Positions 1 through 7,837 of a stretch of DNA of 39,377 bases are shown piece by piece. The position numbers and the translations under genes were made by a program. The first letter of the stretch is position 1. Every line of letters begins with the position of its first letter. Origin of the DNA: Methylocystis sp. (GTDB lineage: Bacteria; Pseudomonadota; Alphaproteobacteria; Rhizobiales; Beijerinckiaceae); the NCBI RefSeq assembly GCF_021731785.1, contig NZ_JAKFWS010000019.1:1-39377 (forward strand). The letters run 5' to 3'. Under the pieces are notes generated by a model. It was not told where the DNA came from. It ran no database searches and was given only the letters and a program-made list of their open reading frames with translations.

Positions 1-174
<174 letters not shown>

Positions 175-241
175 TTAGAGAAGGACTCTCCGACAAGAGG
201 CTCTCTTCGACGGCCCTCGATGCTGTCGCGTCCCTTGGTTC

Positions 242-256
242 GCAATGTCCATGCCA
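242..256 (-). promoter_or_regulatory. Sigma-54 (-24/-12) promoter of nifH
   Basis: On the minus strand the sequence is TGGCATG-GACA-TTGC, with GG and GC separated by exactly 10 bases. This matches the RpoN consensus TGGCACG-N4-TTGC with one change. It lies about 135 bases before the nifH ATG, downstream of a NifA site. An AT-rich stretch at about 279-307, with a partial IHF-like core TATCAA, sits between the promoter and the NifA site. Confidence 0.85.
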
Positions 257-334
257 GCGATGTGGGGCAGGTTTGTGCAATTGATAATTGTTCTAATTCA
301 ATTGTTTGTGCGCCAGCAACGGCCGTGGCCCCAA

Positions 335-350
335 TGTCGAAAAGCTAACA
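335..350. promoter_or_regulatory. NifA upstream activator sequence (nifH, possibly shared with ygfZ)
   Basis: The site is TGT-CGAAAAGCTA-ACA, a perfect match to the palindromic NifA site TGT-N10-ACA. It lies about 80 bases upstream of the nifH -24 element, a normal spacing. It is also about 190 bases upstream of the divergent sigma-54-like promoter that faces ygfZ, so one enhancer could serve both genes. Confidence 0.8.
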
Positions 351-537
351 TCGACTGGTGTAGGCGATAATGTTGTCGGGCATTCGCAGGTCGTGGGTTC
401 GACGCCGCGCGCGGACGAATTTGCGTGGAAATGGCGAGCGTCCGGGTCGCTTCTCTTGTCTCATTTTGTACTGAAGCCGTTGCGAAACTGCTGGCGTTCG
501 ACTGCGATCGACGATGACGATTTTGCCTCGACGCCAA
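351..537. other. nifH-ygfZ intergenic region with no further recognised element
   Basis: This is the middle of the divergent intergenic region. I see no credible reading frame with a ribosome binding site on either strand. A GTTCGAC-containing stretch near 385-405 resembles a tRNA T-loop, but there is no matching acceptor, D or anticodon arm. A TGT-N10-ACT near-match to a NifA site occurs near 457-472 and is not counted as a site. Confidence 0.4.
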
Positions 538-552
538 TGGCAAGATGGTTGC
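538..552 (+). promoter_or_regulatory. Sigma-54 (-24/-12) promoter candidate facing ygfZ
   Basis: The sequence is TGGCAAG-ATGG-TTGC, with GG-N10-GC spacing and both the TGGCA and TTGC blocks intact. Transcription would start near 564 and leave a leader of about 70 bases before the ygfZ ATG. The nearest perfect NifA site is the one shared with nifH, about 190 bases upstream. The motif is strong; regulation by NifA is inferred. Confidence 0.65.
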
Positions 553-631
553 TTCCTGATCGGGCGTCCGGTGAAAGCCCGGCATACAGGACACAGCGCC
601 ACAGCGCGGGCGCGGTTGGAGCGCGATAACA

Positions 632-1486
632 ATGTCAGCAGTCATCAGCCTGGAGGATCGCGGCGTTATCGAAATCGCCGGGGCCGACGCGACCAGTTTC
701 TTGCATAATCTGGTCACCAACGACATCGCCAAACTTGCCTCGGGCGAAGCGCGCTATTGCGCGCTGCTCGCGCCGCAGGGCAAGATATTGGCCGATTTCC
801 TCGTCTTCGCGGAAGGCGAAGGCGAGATGCGCCGCTATTTGCTCGATTGCCCGCGCGAGGTGGAGACGGACCTTCTTCGCCGGCTCGGCATGTATAAGTT
901 GCGCGCGGCGGTGAAGCTCACGTCGAGAAGCGACGAACTCGCAGCCTTTTGCGTTCTCTGCGACGCGCGGCCGGAGATTTCCGCGCTGGCGATGGCACGA
1001 GACCCGCGCGCCGAGACGCTGGGCTGGCGACTGATCGCGCCACGCGACACAAATGCGGAGAATGCTCGCGAAGACGAAAATGCTCGCGAAGACTATGAAG
1101 CGGCGCGCATCGCCGCCGGGGTGCCGCGAGGCGGGGTCGATTTCGCCTATGGCGCGGCATTTCCGCACGAAGCGAACATGGATCTGCTCGCTGGCGTCGA
1201 CTTCACCAAGGGATGCTATGTCGGCCAGGAAGTCGTCTCGCGCACCAAGCATCGCAACCTCGCGCGAAAGCGCGTAACGCCTTACCACGCGGAAGGCGAG
1301 GCTCCGGCGACTGGTACTAAAGTTATGGCGGGCGAGATCGAACTCGGCGTTGCGGGTTCGCACAGCGGCGACAAAGGCCTGGCGTTGATCCGCCTCGACA
1401 GGCTCGCCGACGCCCTGGCGGCCGGGACGACCCCCACTGCTGGCGGCGCGTCGCTCGAGTTCGTCGTCGGACGCGCCGCGAGTTAA
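632..1486 (+). CDS. ygfZ: YgfZ/CAF17-type folate-binding Fe-S maintenance protein
   Basis: This 284-residue protein belongs to the YgfZ/GcvT-like family (bacterial YgfZ, mitochondrial Iba57/CAF17), which uses tetrahydrofolate and helps build or repair certain [4Fe-4S] enzymes. The family signature KGCYVGQE is at residues 193-200, followed by SRTKHRN. The N-terminal GcvT-like fold begins with a GADATSFLHN-type segment, and the length is normal. It is divergent from nifH, and a sigma-54-like promoter lies in its upstream region, which suggests a role in Fe-S maturation during nitrogen fixation. An 18-base tandem duplication at about residues 143-154 lies in a family-variable stretch. Family assignment is firm; the link to nitrogenase is inference. 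Confidence 0.9.
   Translation: MSAVISLEDRGVIEIAGADATSFLHNLVTNDIAKLASGEARYCALLAPQGKILADFLVFAEGEGEMRRYLLDCPREVETDLLRRLGMYKLRAAVKLTSRSDELAAFCVLCDARPEISALAMARDPRAETLGWRLIAPRDTNAENAREDENAREDYEAARIAAGVPRGGVDFAYGAAFPHEANMDLLAGVDFTKGCYVGQEVVSRTKHRNLARKRVTPYHAEGEAPATGTKVMAGEIELGVAGSHSGDKGLALIRLDRLADALAAGTTPTAGGASLEFVVGRAAS
1058..1093 (+). repeat. 18-base tandem duplication inside ygfZ
   Basis: The unit GARAATGCTCGCGAAGAC occurs twice head to tail, differing by one base. It encodes ENARED twice. The reading frame is kept. Confidence 0.8.
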
Positions 1487-1516
1487 GCCGCCGCAAACCT
1501 GATGCGGCAACGCCAA

Positions 1517-1535
1517 TGGCGCCGCGCGGGCGCCA
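1517..1535. terminator. GC-rich hairpin between convergent ygfZ and LRV 1
   Basis: TGGCGCC-GCGCG-GGCGCCA forms a 7-base-pair stem in the short gap between two convergent genes. It lacks a clear T-tract on either side, so it is at best a weak bidirectional terminator. Confidence 0.35.
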
Positions 1536-1541
1536 GGCATG

Positions 1542-2300
1542 TCAGCGCTTCGATGCCTCGCCCGCGAGCCGCTCGCGTGCCGCCTCCGCGACGAGCGGAT
1601 CCCTGTCGTTGATCAAATGTCCGATTTCTTCCACGTTCAATCTCGTGGCGACGTAATGGCGCACGCGCCAATCGTCATCCTCTCTCAAATCCGACAATTG
1701 TTCCGGCGTCAACCTTTGAGCCGCTTCAAGACGCACATCGGCGTTCGAATCTCGACACATTCGCCCCAACCATTGGGCGTCAATCCGTTGCGCGACAATA
1801 CGTCGGACTTCCACTTCCGGGTCATCGAGCATCATCACCAGCAGCGCCGGCGCAACCTTACGCGCGATCACGATCCGCACGTAATAATCCTCATCCTGCA
1901 TCATCGGCAGAAGATCGGGATCGTCGAGCAGAGTGGCGACGCGGATGCGCACTTCGCGATGCGAATCATTGCGCAATTCGCATCGATAGCGCGCAGGCAG
2001 TCGCCGCACGGCTTCCCAGCGCACGGTTTCGTCGGGATCCGACAATAAGCGCGGCAAGAGAAATGGATTGGCGAATTTCGCTGCTATGGCGCGCACTTCG
2101 AAATGCGGGTGTGCAAGATAGCCGTCGGCGAACTCGGGATTCCAATTGAAGAAGCGATCGATGCGCCGCGCATATCGGTCATGCACGCAGGCTTTGCGCA
2201 ATTCGCATCGCGCCGCGACCAGCAGATCTCGATGCGCGCAGTGCGCACAGTCGATATCCAATCCGCGCCAGTCGCGCGCTTCGTCGATCTCACGCGTCAT
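1542..2300 (-). CDS. LRV protein 1: [4Fe-4S]-domain leucine-rich-repeat-variant protein
   Basis: This 252-residue protein starts with a cysteine cluster, C-x2-C-x10-C-x5-C, followed by HDRYARRIDRFF. After it come roughly eight 24-residue alpha-helical repeats with VRxxxAxRL-type cores. This is the architecture of the Azotobacter vinelandii LRV protein, whose N-terminal cysteines bind a [4Fe-4S] cluster. Its biochemical role is not established. The ATG chosen (MTREIDEARD) overlaps the end of TPR gene 1 by 11 bases; a longer frame upstream would run inside that gene. It is the last gene of the nifB transcription unit. A paralogue (LRV 2) precedes sufB. A function in Fe-S delivery or protein scaffolding for nitrogenase is a guess from context. 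Confidence 0.85.
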   Translation of the reverse strand: MTREIDEARDWRGLDIDCAHCAHRDLLVAARCELRKACVHDRYARRIDRFFNWNPEFADGYLAHPHFEVRAIAAKFANPFLLPRLLSDPDETVRWEAVRRLPARYRCELRNDSHREVRIRVATLLDDPDLLPMMQDEDYYVRIVIARKVAPALLVMMLDDPEVEVRRIVAQRIDAQWLGRMCRDSNADVRLEAAQRLTPEQLSDLREDDDWRVRHYVATRLNVEEIGHLINDRDPLVAEAARERLAGEASKR

Positions 2301-2823
2301 CTTCAAGACCGATTCTGTCGAGAACGCCGAGAAGAACCTTGGTGCCAATCTTGTCGGTTGGATCGAGTTCAAGCAGCTTGGCGATGGCCACCCGGCTTTC
2401 CTCGAACTCGCCCAAGCGCATCTGCAAATAGGCGTAGCTCTTCAAGGTAAACAGGAAGAAGCGCGGCAGGATTTCATCGTAGCGATCGAAAACCGCGTCC
2501 TGCGCCGAAGCGCGTCGCCAATCCCGCGGCATGTTGTTTTCGCGCGTCGCCTTTTCGAGACAGCGATTGGCGATTTCCAATGCTTCTCGCAATCTGCCCT
2601 TGTAAAAGTAAAAGCGATAGAAACCGATCAACACGGCAGCGTGATCGGGAGCCCATTGCTGGGCCTGGCGTAAATAGCGCTCGGCCGTGTCAGAATCAGC
2701 GTAGGTTTCGCTGGCAAGATGAAGAAATTCTTCGGCTTCCGTCGGTAGACCTTCGCCAAGCAGCGCCCCGGCGAGAAGCTCTTTCTCGTCGGGGCTTAGA
2801 GCGGCTACCTCGCCATTCGCCAT
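2290..2823 (-). CDS. TPR-like protein 1 of the nifB unit
   Basis: This predicted soluble protein of 177 residues has helical repeats of tetratricopeptide character, for example YLRQAQQWAPDHAAVLIGFYRFYFYKGRLREALEIA. A second block near the C-terminus reads LFTLKSYAYLQMRLGEFEE. The chosen ATG (MANGEVAALSPDEK) lies 11 bases after the IscA-like stop and has AAAGG upstream; a start 18 codons earlier would overlap that gene. A paralogue (TPR 2), sharing the pattern FxLxTLKxxxxxxxxxGxxExxxxxxxxLxxxDP, sits upstream of nifA. The pairing with ferredoxin, LRV and IscA-like genes suggests an accessory role in nitrogenase assembly. No catalytic motif is visible. Confidence 0.75.
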   Translation of the reverse strand: MANGEVAALSPDEKELLAGALLGEGLPTEAEEFLHLASETYADSDTAERYLRQAQQWAPDHAAVLIGFYRFYFYKGRLREALEIANRCLEKATRENNMPRDWRRASAQDAVFDRYDEILPRFFLFTLKSYAYLQMRLGEFEESRVAIAKLLELDPTDKIGTKVLLGVLDRIGLEDDA

Positions 2824-2834
2824 TGCGGGCGCCT

Positions 2835-3173
2835 TTAATGCACATGCTCCGCAATAGGAGTGCTGGCGCTCTTGCATGATCCAGTGTTCTTTGGATCATG
2901 AAAGACCAGCCCCCCGCTTAAAGCGGAATCGGCGAAATCAATCGCTACGCCGTCAAGCAGCAGGCGGCTTTCCGCCGGCAGAAAGAATTTCACGCCATCG
3001 ACAATGAACTCCTGATCGCCGGCGCGCGGCGCGGCTTCGACGTCGAATAGCGCGCTGAGTCCCGAACACCCCCCAGGAGACACCATTAAGCGAAAGCCTC
3101 CGCCTGGGTTGGCGCTAAACTGAATCATTCGCCGGATGAATTTTTGAGCGGCCGGCGTGAGCGTAAATTTCAT
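2835..3173 (-). CDS. IscA/HesB-family protein of the nif cluster with altered C-terminal cysteines
   Basis: This 112-residue A-type Fe-S carrier family member has the core SPGGCSGL at residues 33-40, with the first conserved cysteine at 36. Canonical IscA, SufA and NifIscA end with a C-G-C pair. Here the corresponding segment is NTGSCKSAS, which keeps only Cys100. Two of the three usual ligands therefore remain, so cluster or iron binding may differ or need a partner. The ATG has a perfect AGGAGG upstream. The gene lies 11 bases after fdxN and 11 bases before TPR gene 1, inside the nifB unit. Family assignment is firm; carrier activity is uncertain. Confidence 0.85.
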   Translation of the reverse strand: MKFTLTPAAQKFIRRMIQFSANPGGGFRLMVSPGGCSGLSALFDVEAAPRAGDQEFIVDGVKFFLPAESRLLLDGVAIDFADSALSGGLVFHDPKNTGSCKSASTPIAEHVH

Positions 3174-3184
3174 TGCTGGCCTCC

Positions 3185-3409
3185 TCAAGCCGGCGCTTGG
3201 TAACGCGGATAGGCGTTGTCGATCACGCAAGTGTTGTCGACCGGACAGACGGCGGCGCACTGCGGCGCGTCGAAATGGCCGATGCACTCCGTGCATTTCT
3301 TTGGGTCGATGACGAATGTGCCGTTTTTCTCGGTGATCGCCACATTCGGGCACTCCGGCTCGCAGGCCGAACAGCTCGTGCACTGTGAGGCGATGATCTT
3401 AAGCGTCAT
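3185..3409 (-). CDS. fdxN: FdxN-type 2[4Fe-4S] ferredoxin 1
   Basis: This 74-residue low-potential ferredoxin carries C-x2-C-x2-C-x3-C near the N-terminus and C-x2-C-x8-C-x3-C in the second half, the spacing of nif-linked bacterial ferredoxins. Such proteins donate electrons to nitrogenase or to NifB. It sits directly after nifB with a clear AGGAG ribosome site and is probably co-transcribed with it. A close paralogue starts the suf unit. The sequence after the second cluster motif extends by about 10 residues compared with that paralogue. Confidence 0.93.
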   Translation of the reverse strand: MTLKIIASQCTSCSACEPECPNVAITEKNGTFVIDPKKCTECIGHFDAPQCAAVCPVDNTCVIDNAYPRYQAPA

Positions 3410-3443
3410 ATCTTGCTCCTGGCTTGGTTCCCTGACGCCTCTC

Positions 3444-5015
3444 TCAGGCCGCGTTGATGAGGGCGCCCTGACGGATCTCGGCGTCGCCGCGCTCCTGATG
3501 TTCGATCTCTCCGCTGTTCACCTTGTCGAGATAGGCCTTGAACCAGGCGATCGCTGACTTCTCGATGAACTCATGCGCAAATTGATCGACGGGCTCGATC
3601 CCGGCTTTGATGAGATCGTTCTTCGGGCAGCCGCCGATTTTCGCGACGAACACCGCATGGCAGTCGTTGATGGCGCGGATGACCGTCTCCAGACTGTCCT
3701 CGTCGCCATATCCGCCCTGGCAGTAGAGATCGACCCGCCGATGTCCGACGAATTTCGCGCCCGAGGTCGAGAGCTCGTAAACCTGGAACTCTTTGGCGTG
3801 ACCGAAATGTTCGTTGATGAGGCCCGAACCCTTCGTCGCGACAGCGATCAGCAGCTTGATGTCGCTCGCCGCGCCGGCCAGCGTCGCCAGTTCTTCCTGC
3901 TTCGCGGCAACCTTGGCGACGCGCTCTTCTTCGACTTTTTCTTGATAGGCCTTGCGGGACTCGAGGTCGTAGTCAACCTCTATGGCCATGATTTTTTCGG
4001 TGGTGAACTCGGCGCTGCGATCTTCGCCGAGCAGGCCAACGGCGTCGGCGCGGCACTGGCGGCAATGACGCATCATGTTCATCTCGCCTTCGCAGCTGTC
4101 CTGCAGCGCCTTCAGCTCTTGCGCCGACGGACCGCGCTGGCCGTTGAGGCCGAACACCGTGCCGTGCTCCGGGGCCGAGATCAGCGGCATGATGTTGTGC
4201 AGGAACGCGCCGCGAGATTTGACGGCCTTGTTCACTTCGACGAGATGCTTGTCATTGATCCCAGGGATCATCACCGAGTTCACCTTGCACAGAATGCCGC
4301 GCTCGGTGAGCATTTCGAGGCCTTGCAGCTGTCGGTCGGTAAGCAGCTTCGCCGCTTCGACGCCGGTGTAGCGCTTATGCTTCCAGAACACCCAAGGGTA
4401 GATTTTTGCGCCGACTTCGGGATCGACCATATTGATGGTGATCGTGACGTGATCGACGTTGTAGCCGGCGATCGTGTCGACGTGATCCGGCAAAGCGAGC
4501 CCGTTGGTCGAGAGGCAAAGCTTGATGTCCGGCGCGGTGCGCGAGATCAGATCGAACGTCTTGAAGGTCTTTTCCGGATTGGCAAGCGGATCGCCCGGGC
4601 CGGCGATGCCCAGAACCGTCATTTGCGGAATGGTGGAGGCAACCGCCAAAACTTTCTTTGCGGCCTGCTCGGGGGTCAGCTTCTCGCTGACGACGCCGGG
4701 ACGCGACTCATTCGCGCAATCATATTTGCGGTTGCAATAGTTGCACTGGATGTTGCAGGCCGGCGCCACGGCGACGTGCATGCGCGCATAGTGATGGTGC
4801 GCCTCTTCGCTGTAGCAGGGGTGGTTCTTGACCTTCTCCCAAATCTCGGTCGGAAGGTCGCCCTGCCCGGCGCCCGAACCGCAGCTCGCCTTGCCGCTGC
4901 CGCCCGAGGTGCCGCAGCCCTTGTGCTCGGCGATTTTCTGCATCACGTCGTCCATGGCGACCGCCGCGTTCGCCCCCTCAACTGCCTCCGCCGTTCCAAC
5001 ATCCAGAGACGTCAT
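3444..5015 (-). CDS. nifB: NifB, radical SAM FeMo-cofactor precursor (NifB-co) synthase
   Basis: This 523-residue protein makes NifB-co, the [8Fe-9S-C] core of the FeMo cofactor, by SAM radical chemistry. The radical SAM motif CNIQCNYC has its cysteines at 87, 91 and 94. The NifB-typical [17 protein letters not shown] segment precedes it at about 64-80, and CRQCRAD lies downstream. From about residue 385 a NifX/NafY-like domain follows, with the pattern [18 protein letters not shown]. Length and domain order are normal for proteobacterial NifB. The ATG has AGAAGGAAG upstream. The gene has its own sigma-54 promoter with two NifA sites and an IHF site, and leads a unit with fdxN, an IscA-like gene, TPR 1 and LRV 1. 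Confidence 0.97.
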   Translation of the reverse strand: MTSLDVGTAEAVEGANAAVAMDDVMQKIAEHKGCGTSGGSGKASCGSGAGQGDLPTEIWEKVKNHPCYSEEAHHHYARMHVAVAPACNIQCNYCNRKYDCANESRPGVVSEKLTPEQAAKKVLAVASTIPQMTVLGIAGPGDPLANPEKTFKTFDLISRTAPDIKLCLSTNGLALPDHVDTIAGYNVDHVTITINMVDPEVGAKIYPWVFWKHKRYTGVEAAKLLTDRQLQGLEMLTERGILCKVNSVMIPGINDKHLVEVNKAVKSRGAFLHNIMPLISAPEHGTVFGLNGQRGPSAQELKALQDSCEGEMNMMRHCRQCRADAVGLLGEDRSAEFTTEKIMAIEVDYDLESRKAYQEKVEEERVAKVAAKQEELATLAGAASDIKLLIAVATKGSGLINEHFGHAKEFQVYELSTSGAKFVGHRRVDLYCQGGYGDEDSLETVIRAINDCHAVFVAKIGGCPKNDLIKAGIEPVDQFAHEFIEKSAIAWFKAYLDKVNSGEIEHQERGDAEIRQGALINAA

Positions 5016-5100
5016 GGCTTTGCTTCCTTCTGTCGCTGCAAAGTCGCCTGTGCCGACTCTCGGCTGAGACGGACCGATGCATCACTTTGGCGAAGGGATC

Positions 5101-5115
5101 GCAACAACCATGCCA
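5101..5115 (-). promoter_or_regulatory. Sigma-54 (-24/-12) promoter of nifB
   Basis: The minus strand reads TGGCATG-GTTG-TTGC, with GG-N10-GC spacing, nearly identical to the nifH promoter. It lies about 85 bases before the nifB ATG. Confidence 0.9.
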
Positions 5116-5142
5116 GCGGCTAAACTACCGACCAACCATATA

Positions 5143-5155
5143 AATCAACACGTTA
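5143..5155. promoter_or_regulatory. IHF site between the nifB promoter and its NifA sites
   Basis: AATCAA-CACG-TTA is an exact match to the IHF consensus WATCAA-N4-TTR. It lies between the -24 element and the NifA sites, where IHF bends DNA to bring the activator to the polymerase. Confidence 0.75.
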
Positions 5156-5169
5156 TATCCATCCAACAA

Positions 5170-5185
5170 TGTAAATATTCAAACA
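5170..5185. promoter_or_regulatory. NifA site 1 of nifB
   Basis: TGT-AAATATTCAA-ACA is a perfect TGT-N10-ACA match about 55 bases upstream of the nifB -24 element. Confidence 0.8.
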
Positions 5186-5212
5186 CGTCCATACATTCTG
5201 CGGCGCGACACT

Positions 5213-5228
5213 TGTTACAGATTCAACA
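5213..5228. promoter_or_regulatory. NifA site 2 of nifB
   Basis: TGT-TACAGATTCA-ACA is a second perfect NifA site. Its centre is 43 bases (about four helical turns) from site 1, so both would face the same side of the DNA. Confidence 0.78.
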
Positions 5229-5264
5229 TCGTCCATCTCATGGCCCCGCGGGGCGGCGCAGGAC

Positions 5265-6509
5265 TCAGGCGAGCATCTGACGCGCTTTCCGTATGGACTG
5301 AACGAACAGGTCCACCTCTTCCCGCGTATTGTAGAGCCCGAACGACGCCCGGCAGGCGGCGGTGACGCCGAAGCGGTTCAGCAGGGGCATAGCGCAGTGG
5401 GTTCCGGCGCGGATGGCGATTCCCGATCGATCGATGATCGTGGCGATATCATGCGGATGCACGCCGTCCATGGTAAAGGAAACAATGGCGCCCTTCTCTT
5501 CCGCCGTGCCGAGAATGCGTATCGACTCGATCTCGCTTAATCGCTCCGATGCATATTCGAGCAATTCGCGTTCATGCGCCCGGATGCGCGACTTGCCGAT
5601 CGAGTCAATGTAGTCGACCGCGGCGCCGAGCCCAATCGCCTGCACGATCGCGGGCGTCCCGGCTTCGAAGCGGTAAGGCAGATCTCCGTAAGTAATGCCC
5701 TCTTCCCGCACTTCCCGAATCATCTCGCCACCGCCGTTGAACGGACTCATCTCCGCGAGATGCGCATATTTTCCATAGAGAACGCCAATCCCGGTTGGCC
5801 CATAGAGCTTATGTCCGGTGACAACGTAAAAATCGCAGTCGAGATCCACGACGTCCACGTCTAGGTGCACTGCGGCCTGAGCCCCGTCGACGAGGACCGC
5901 GATGCCTCGCGCATGCGCGAGCGCTATAATTTCCTTGATCGGCGTCACCGCGCCCAACACGTTGGACATGTGCGTCACAGCGACGATCTTGGTGCGTTCG
6001 GTCAAAAGCTTTTCAAATTCCTCAAGAAGAAAATTGCCTTCGTCATCGACCTTGGCCCATTTGATGACGGCGCCATTGCGCTCGCGCAGGAAATGCCACG
6101 GCACAATGTTCGCGTGGTGCTCCATGATCGATAAAACGATTTCGTCGCCGGCGCCGATCCTGTCGCGCCCGAATGATTGCGCGACGAGATTTATCGCTTC
6201 CGTCGCGCCTCTTGTGAAGACAATCTCTTCCGAACGGCCAGCGTGCAGAAAACGCTGTAGCTTTTCGCGGGCGCCCTCATATTGCTCCGTCGCCGCATTG
6301 GCTAAAAAGTGAAGTCCGCGATGAACATTCGCATATTCGCCGGCGTAAGCGTGCTGAATACGATCGAGCACCACTTGAGGCTTTTGCGCCGACGCCGCAT
6401 TGTCCAGATAGACGAGCGGCTGACCATGGATTTTTACGTCCAAAATCGGGAAGTCGCGACGCAACCGCGCGACGTCATATGACGTCTCGCTCACAGGCTG
6501 TGGGATCAT
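5265..6509 (-). CDS. sufS: SufS, PLP-dependent cysteine desulfurase
   Basis: This 414-residue group II cysteine desulfurase provides sulfur for Fe-S cluster assembly. The PLP-binding lysine is in TGHKLYG (Lys234). The catalytic cysteine is in RAGTHCAMP (Cys372), in the short, constrained loop typical of SufS rather than NifS. The ATG overlaps the sufD stop as ATGA, so the two are translationally coupled; a longer frame upstream would run into sufD. It is the last gene of sufBCDS here. No nifS is present in the window, so this enzyme may supply nitrogenase. A sufE or sufU partner is not in the window. Confidence 0.96.
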   Translation of the reverse strand: MIPQPVSETSYDVARLRRDFPILDVKIHGQPLVYLDNAASAQKPQVVLDRIQHAYAGEYANVHRGLHFLANAATEQYEGAREKLQRFLHAGRSEEIVFTRGATEAINLVAQSFGRDRIGAGDEIVLSIMEHHANIVPWHFLRERNGAVIKWAKVDDEGNFLLEEFEKLLTERTKIVAVTHMSNVLGAVTPIKEIIALAHARGIAVLVDGAQAAVHLDVDVVDLDCDFYVVTGHKLYGPTGIGVLYGKYAHLAEMSPFNGGGEMIREVREEGITYGDLPYRFEAGTPAIVQAIGLGAAVDYIDSIGKSRIRAHERELLEYASERLSEIESIRILGTAEEKGAIVSFTMDGVHPHDIATIIDRSGIAIRAGTHCAMPLLNRFGVTAACRASFGLYNTREEVDLFVQSIRKARQMLA

Positions 6510-7834
6510 TGTCGCAGTCTCAGCCGCTCGGAGACGAGAGCGGTTAAAGCCTCTCGAACGCTGCGTTTCTCCACGGCGTCGATCACTTCCCCGACGAAAG
6601 CTTCCGTCAGCAGCGATTGAGCTTCCGCCTGGCAAATCCCGCGCGCCATCAGGTAGAAAATCAAGTTCTCGTCCAGCGCGCCGACGGTCGAACCATGCGC
6701 GCACTGCACGTCATCGGCGAAGATTTCCAGCTCCGGTTTGCAGTAGGCCTGCGCCCCTTCGGACAACAACAGCGTACGGGCCATCATGCGCGCGTCGGTC
6801 TTTTGCGCGCCGGGCCGAACCAGGATCTTCCCCTGAAACACCGCCTGCGACGAGTTATCCAGCACGGATTTGAACAGCGCTTTGCTTTCCGAACGTTCCG
6901 CGGCATGGTCGAGGAACAAGGTCGCGTCGGCGTGTTCCTTGTCCTTCAATATGTTGGCGCCCCGCAATGCGGCATGGGCGCCCGGCTCGTTCAGAGCAAT
7001 GAAGGACTGGTTGCGCAACACGCCTCCGCCGAGATTAAACCCGAAATCGCTGAGCTGCGCATCGGCGGCGAGCGAGGCGACGAAGGTCGAGACATGCATC
7101 GCGGCGGCGCCTTCGCGGCTGATCTTGAGCCGCTCAAGCGACGCGCCGCTTTCCAACACGACCTCGGTCGCGGCGTTCACGTGATATTCCTGTGTCGTTT
7201 CGCCCTCGAAGCTTTCGATCAGAGTCGCCCGCGCGCCTTTTTCAACGATGACGAGCGAGCGCAGGAAATAGGTTGCAGGCTGAGCGCCCGCGACGAAAAC
7301 CAATTGTATCGGTCGGTCGATGCATGCGCCCGCCCCGACGCGGATGACGACGCCTTCGCCCATGAAAGCCGTATTGAGCGCGAAGGCCGGATCGTCGACC
7401 TTGCCGACTTTTCCGATCTGCGCGGTCGTCGCGGCGTCGCCCTTGGCCAAGGCCCCTGACAGCGACATCACGCTCAACCCTGTTTCCAAATCGCCAAGAT
7501 CGGAAAGCCCCGGAACGAAATAGCCGCCGACGAAGACAATGCGCCGCGTCGCGACGCCGGCAAGTACCGCGGCGTTCTGCGCGCTTTGCTTCGCGCTGTC
7601 TTCCGGCGGCGTCGCCAGCGGCTTCACGTCACGCAGCAGCGCGCGCAAATCCGTGTATTTCCATGCCTCATCACGTCGATTGGGGAGGCCCGTCCTGGAA
7701 AAGGCGTCGAACGCCGCTGTGCGCAGCTTGGCAAGTTGCGGCGCCCCGGCGCTCTGTTGCGTGGCGAAGATTTCCGCCAGCCGAGCCTCGGCGTCGGTGA
7801 GTTTGCGCGTAGGCGTGGTCGGTGCGTGGCCCAT
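6506..7834 (-). CDS. sufD: SufD, Fe-S scaffold component
   Basis: This 442-residue SufB/SufD-family protein, with a beta-helix core, forms SufBC2D with SufB and SufC. It has the family C-terminal region with KPELEIFADDVQCAHGST and the following GALDENLIFYLMARG segment, whose conserved histidine and cysteine occur in SufD. The sufC stop lies 3 bases before its start, and it overlaps sufS by 4 bases. It belongs to the ferredoxin 2-LRV 2-sufBCDS unit. Confidence 0.96.
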   Translation of the reverse strand: MGHAPTTPTRKLTDAEARLAEIFATQQSAGAPQLAKLRTAAFDAFSRTGLPNRRDEAWKYTDLRALLRDVKPLATPPEDSAKQSAQNAAVLAGVATRRIVFVGGYFVPGLSDLGDLETGLSVMSLSGALAKGDAATTAQIGKVGKVDDPAFALNTAFMGEGVVIRVGAGACIDRPIQLVFVAGAQPATYFLRSLVIVEKGARATLIESFEGETTQEYHVNAATEVVLESGASLERLKISREGAAAMHVSTFVASLAADAQLSDFGFNLGGGVLRNQSFIALNEPGAHAALRGANILKDKEHADATLFLDHAAERSESKALFKSVLDNSSQAVFQGKILVRPGAQKTDARMMARTLLLSEGAQAYCKPELEIFADDVQCAHGSTVGALDENLIFYLMARGICQAEAQSLLTEAFVGEVIDAVEKRSVREALTALVSERLRLRQ

Positions 7835-7837
7835 GAC

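Noticed and set aside
385-410. tRNA-like T-loop sequence GTTCGAC in the nifH-ygfZ gap
   Set aside because: No acceptor stem, anticodon arm or CCA-proximal pairing could be built around it.
3573-5123. 516-codon open frame on the plus strand opposite nifB
   Set aside because: It is the antisense shadow of nifB in GC-rich DNA; the protein is Arg/Asp/Val-rich with no family pattern, while the minus strand has clear NifB motifs.
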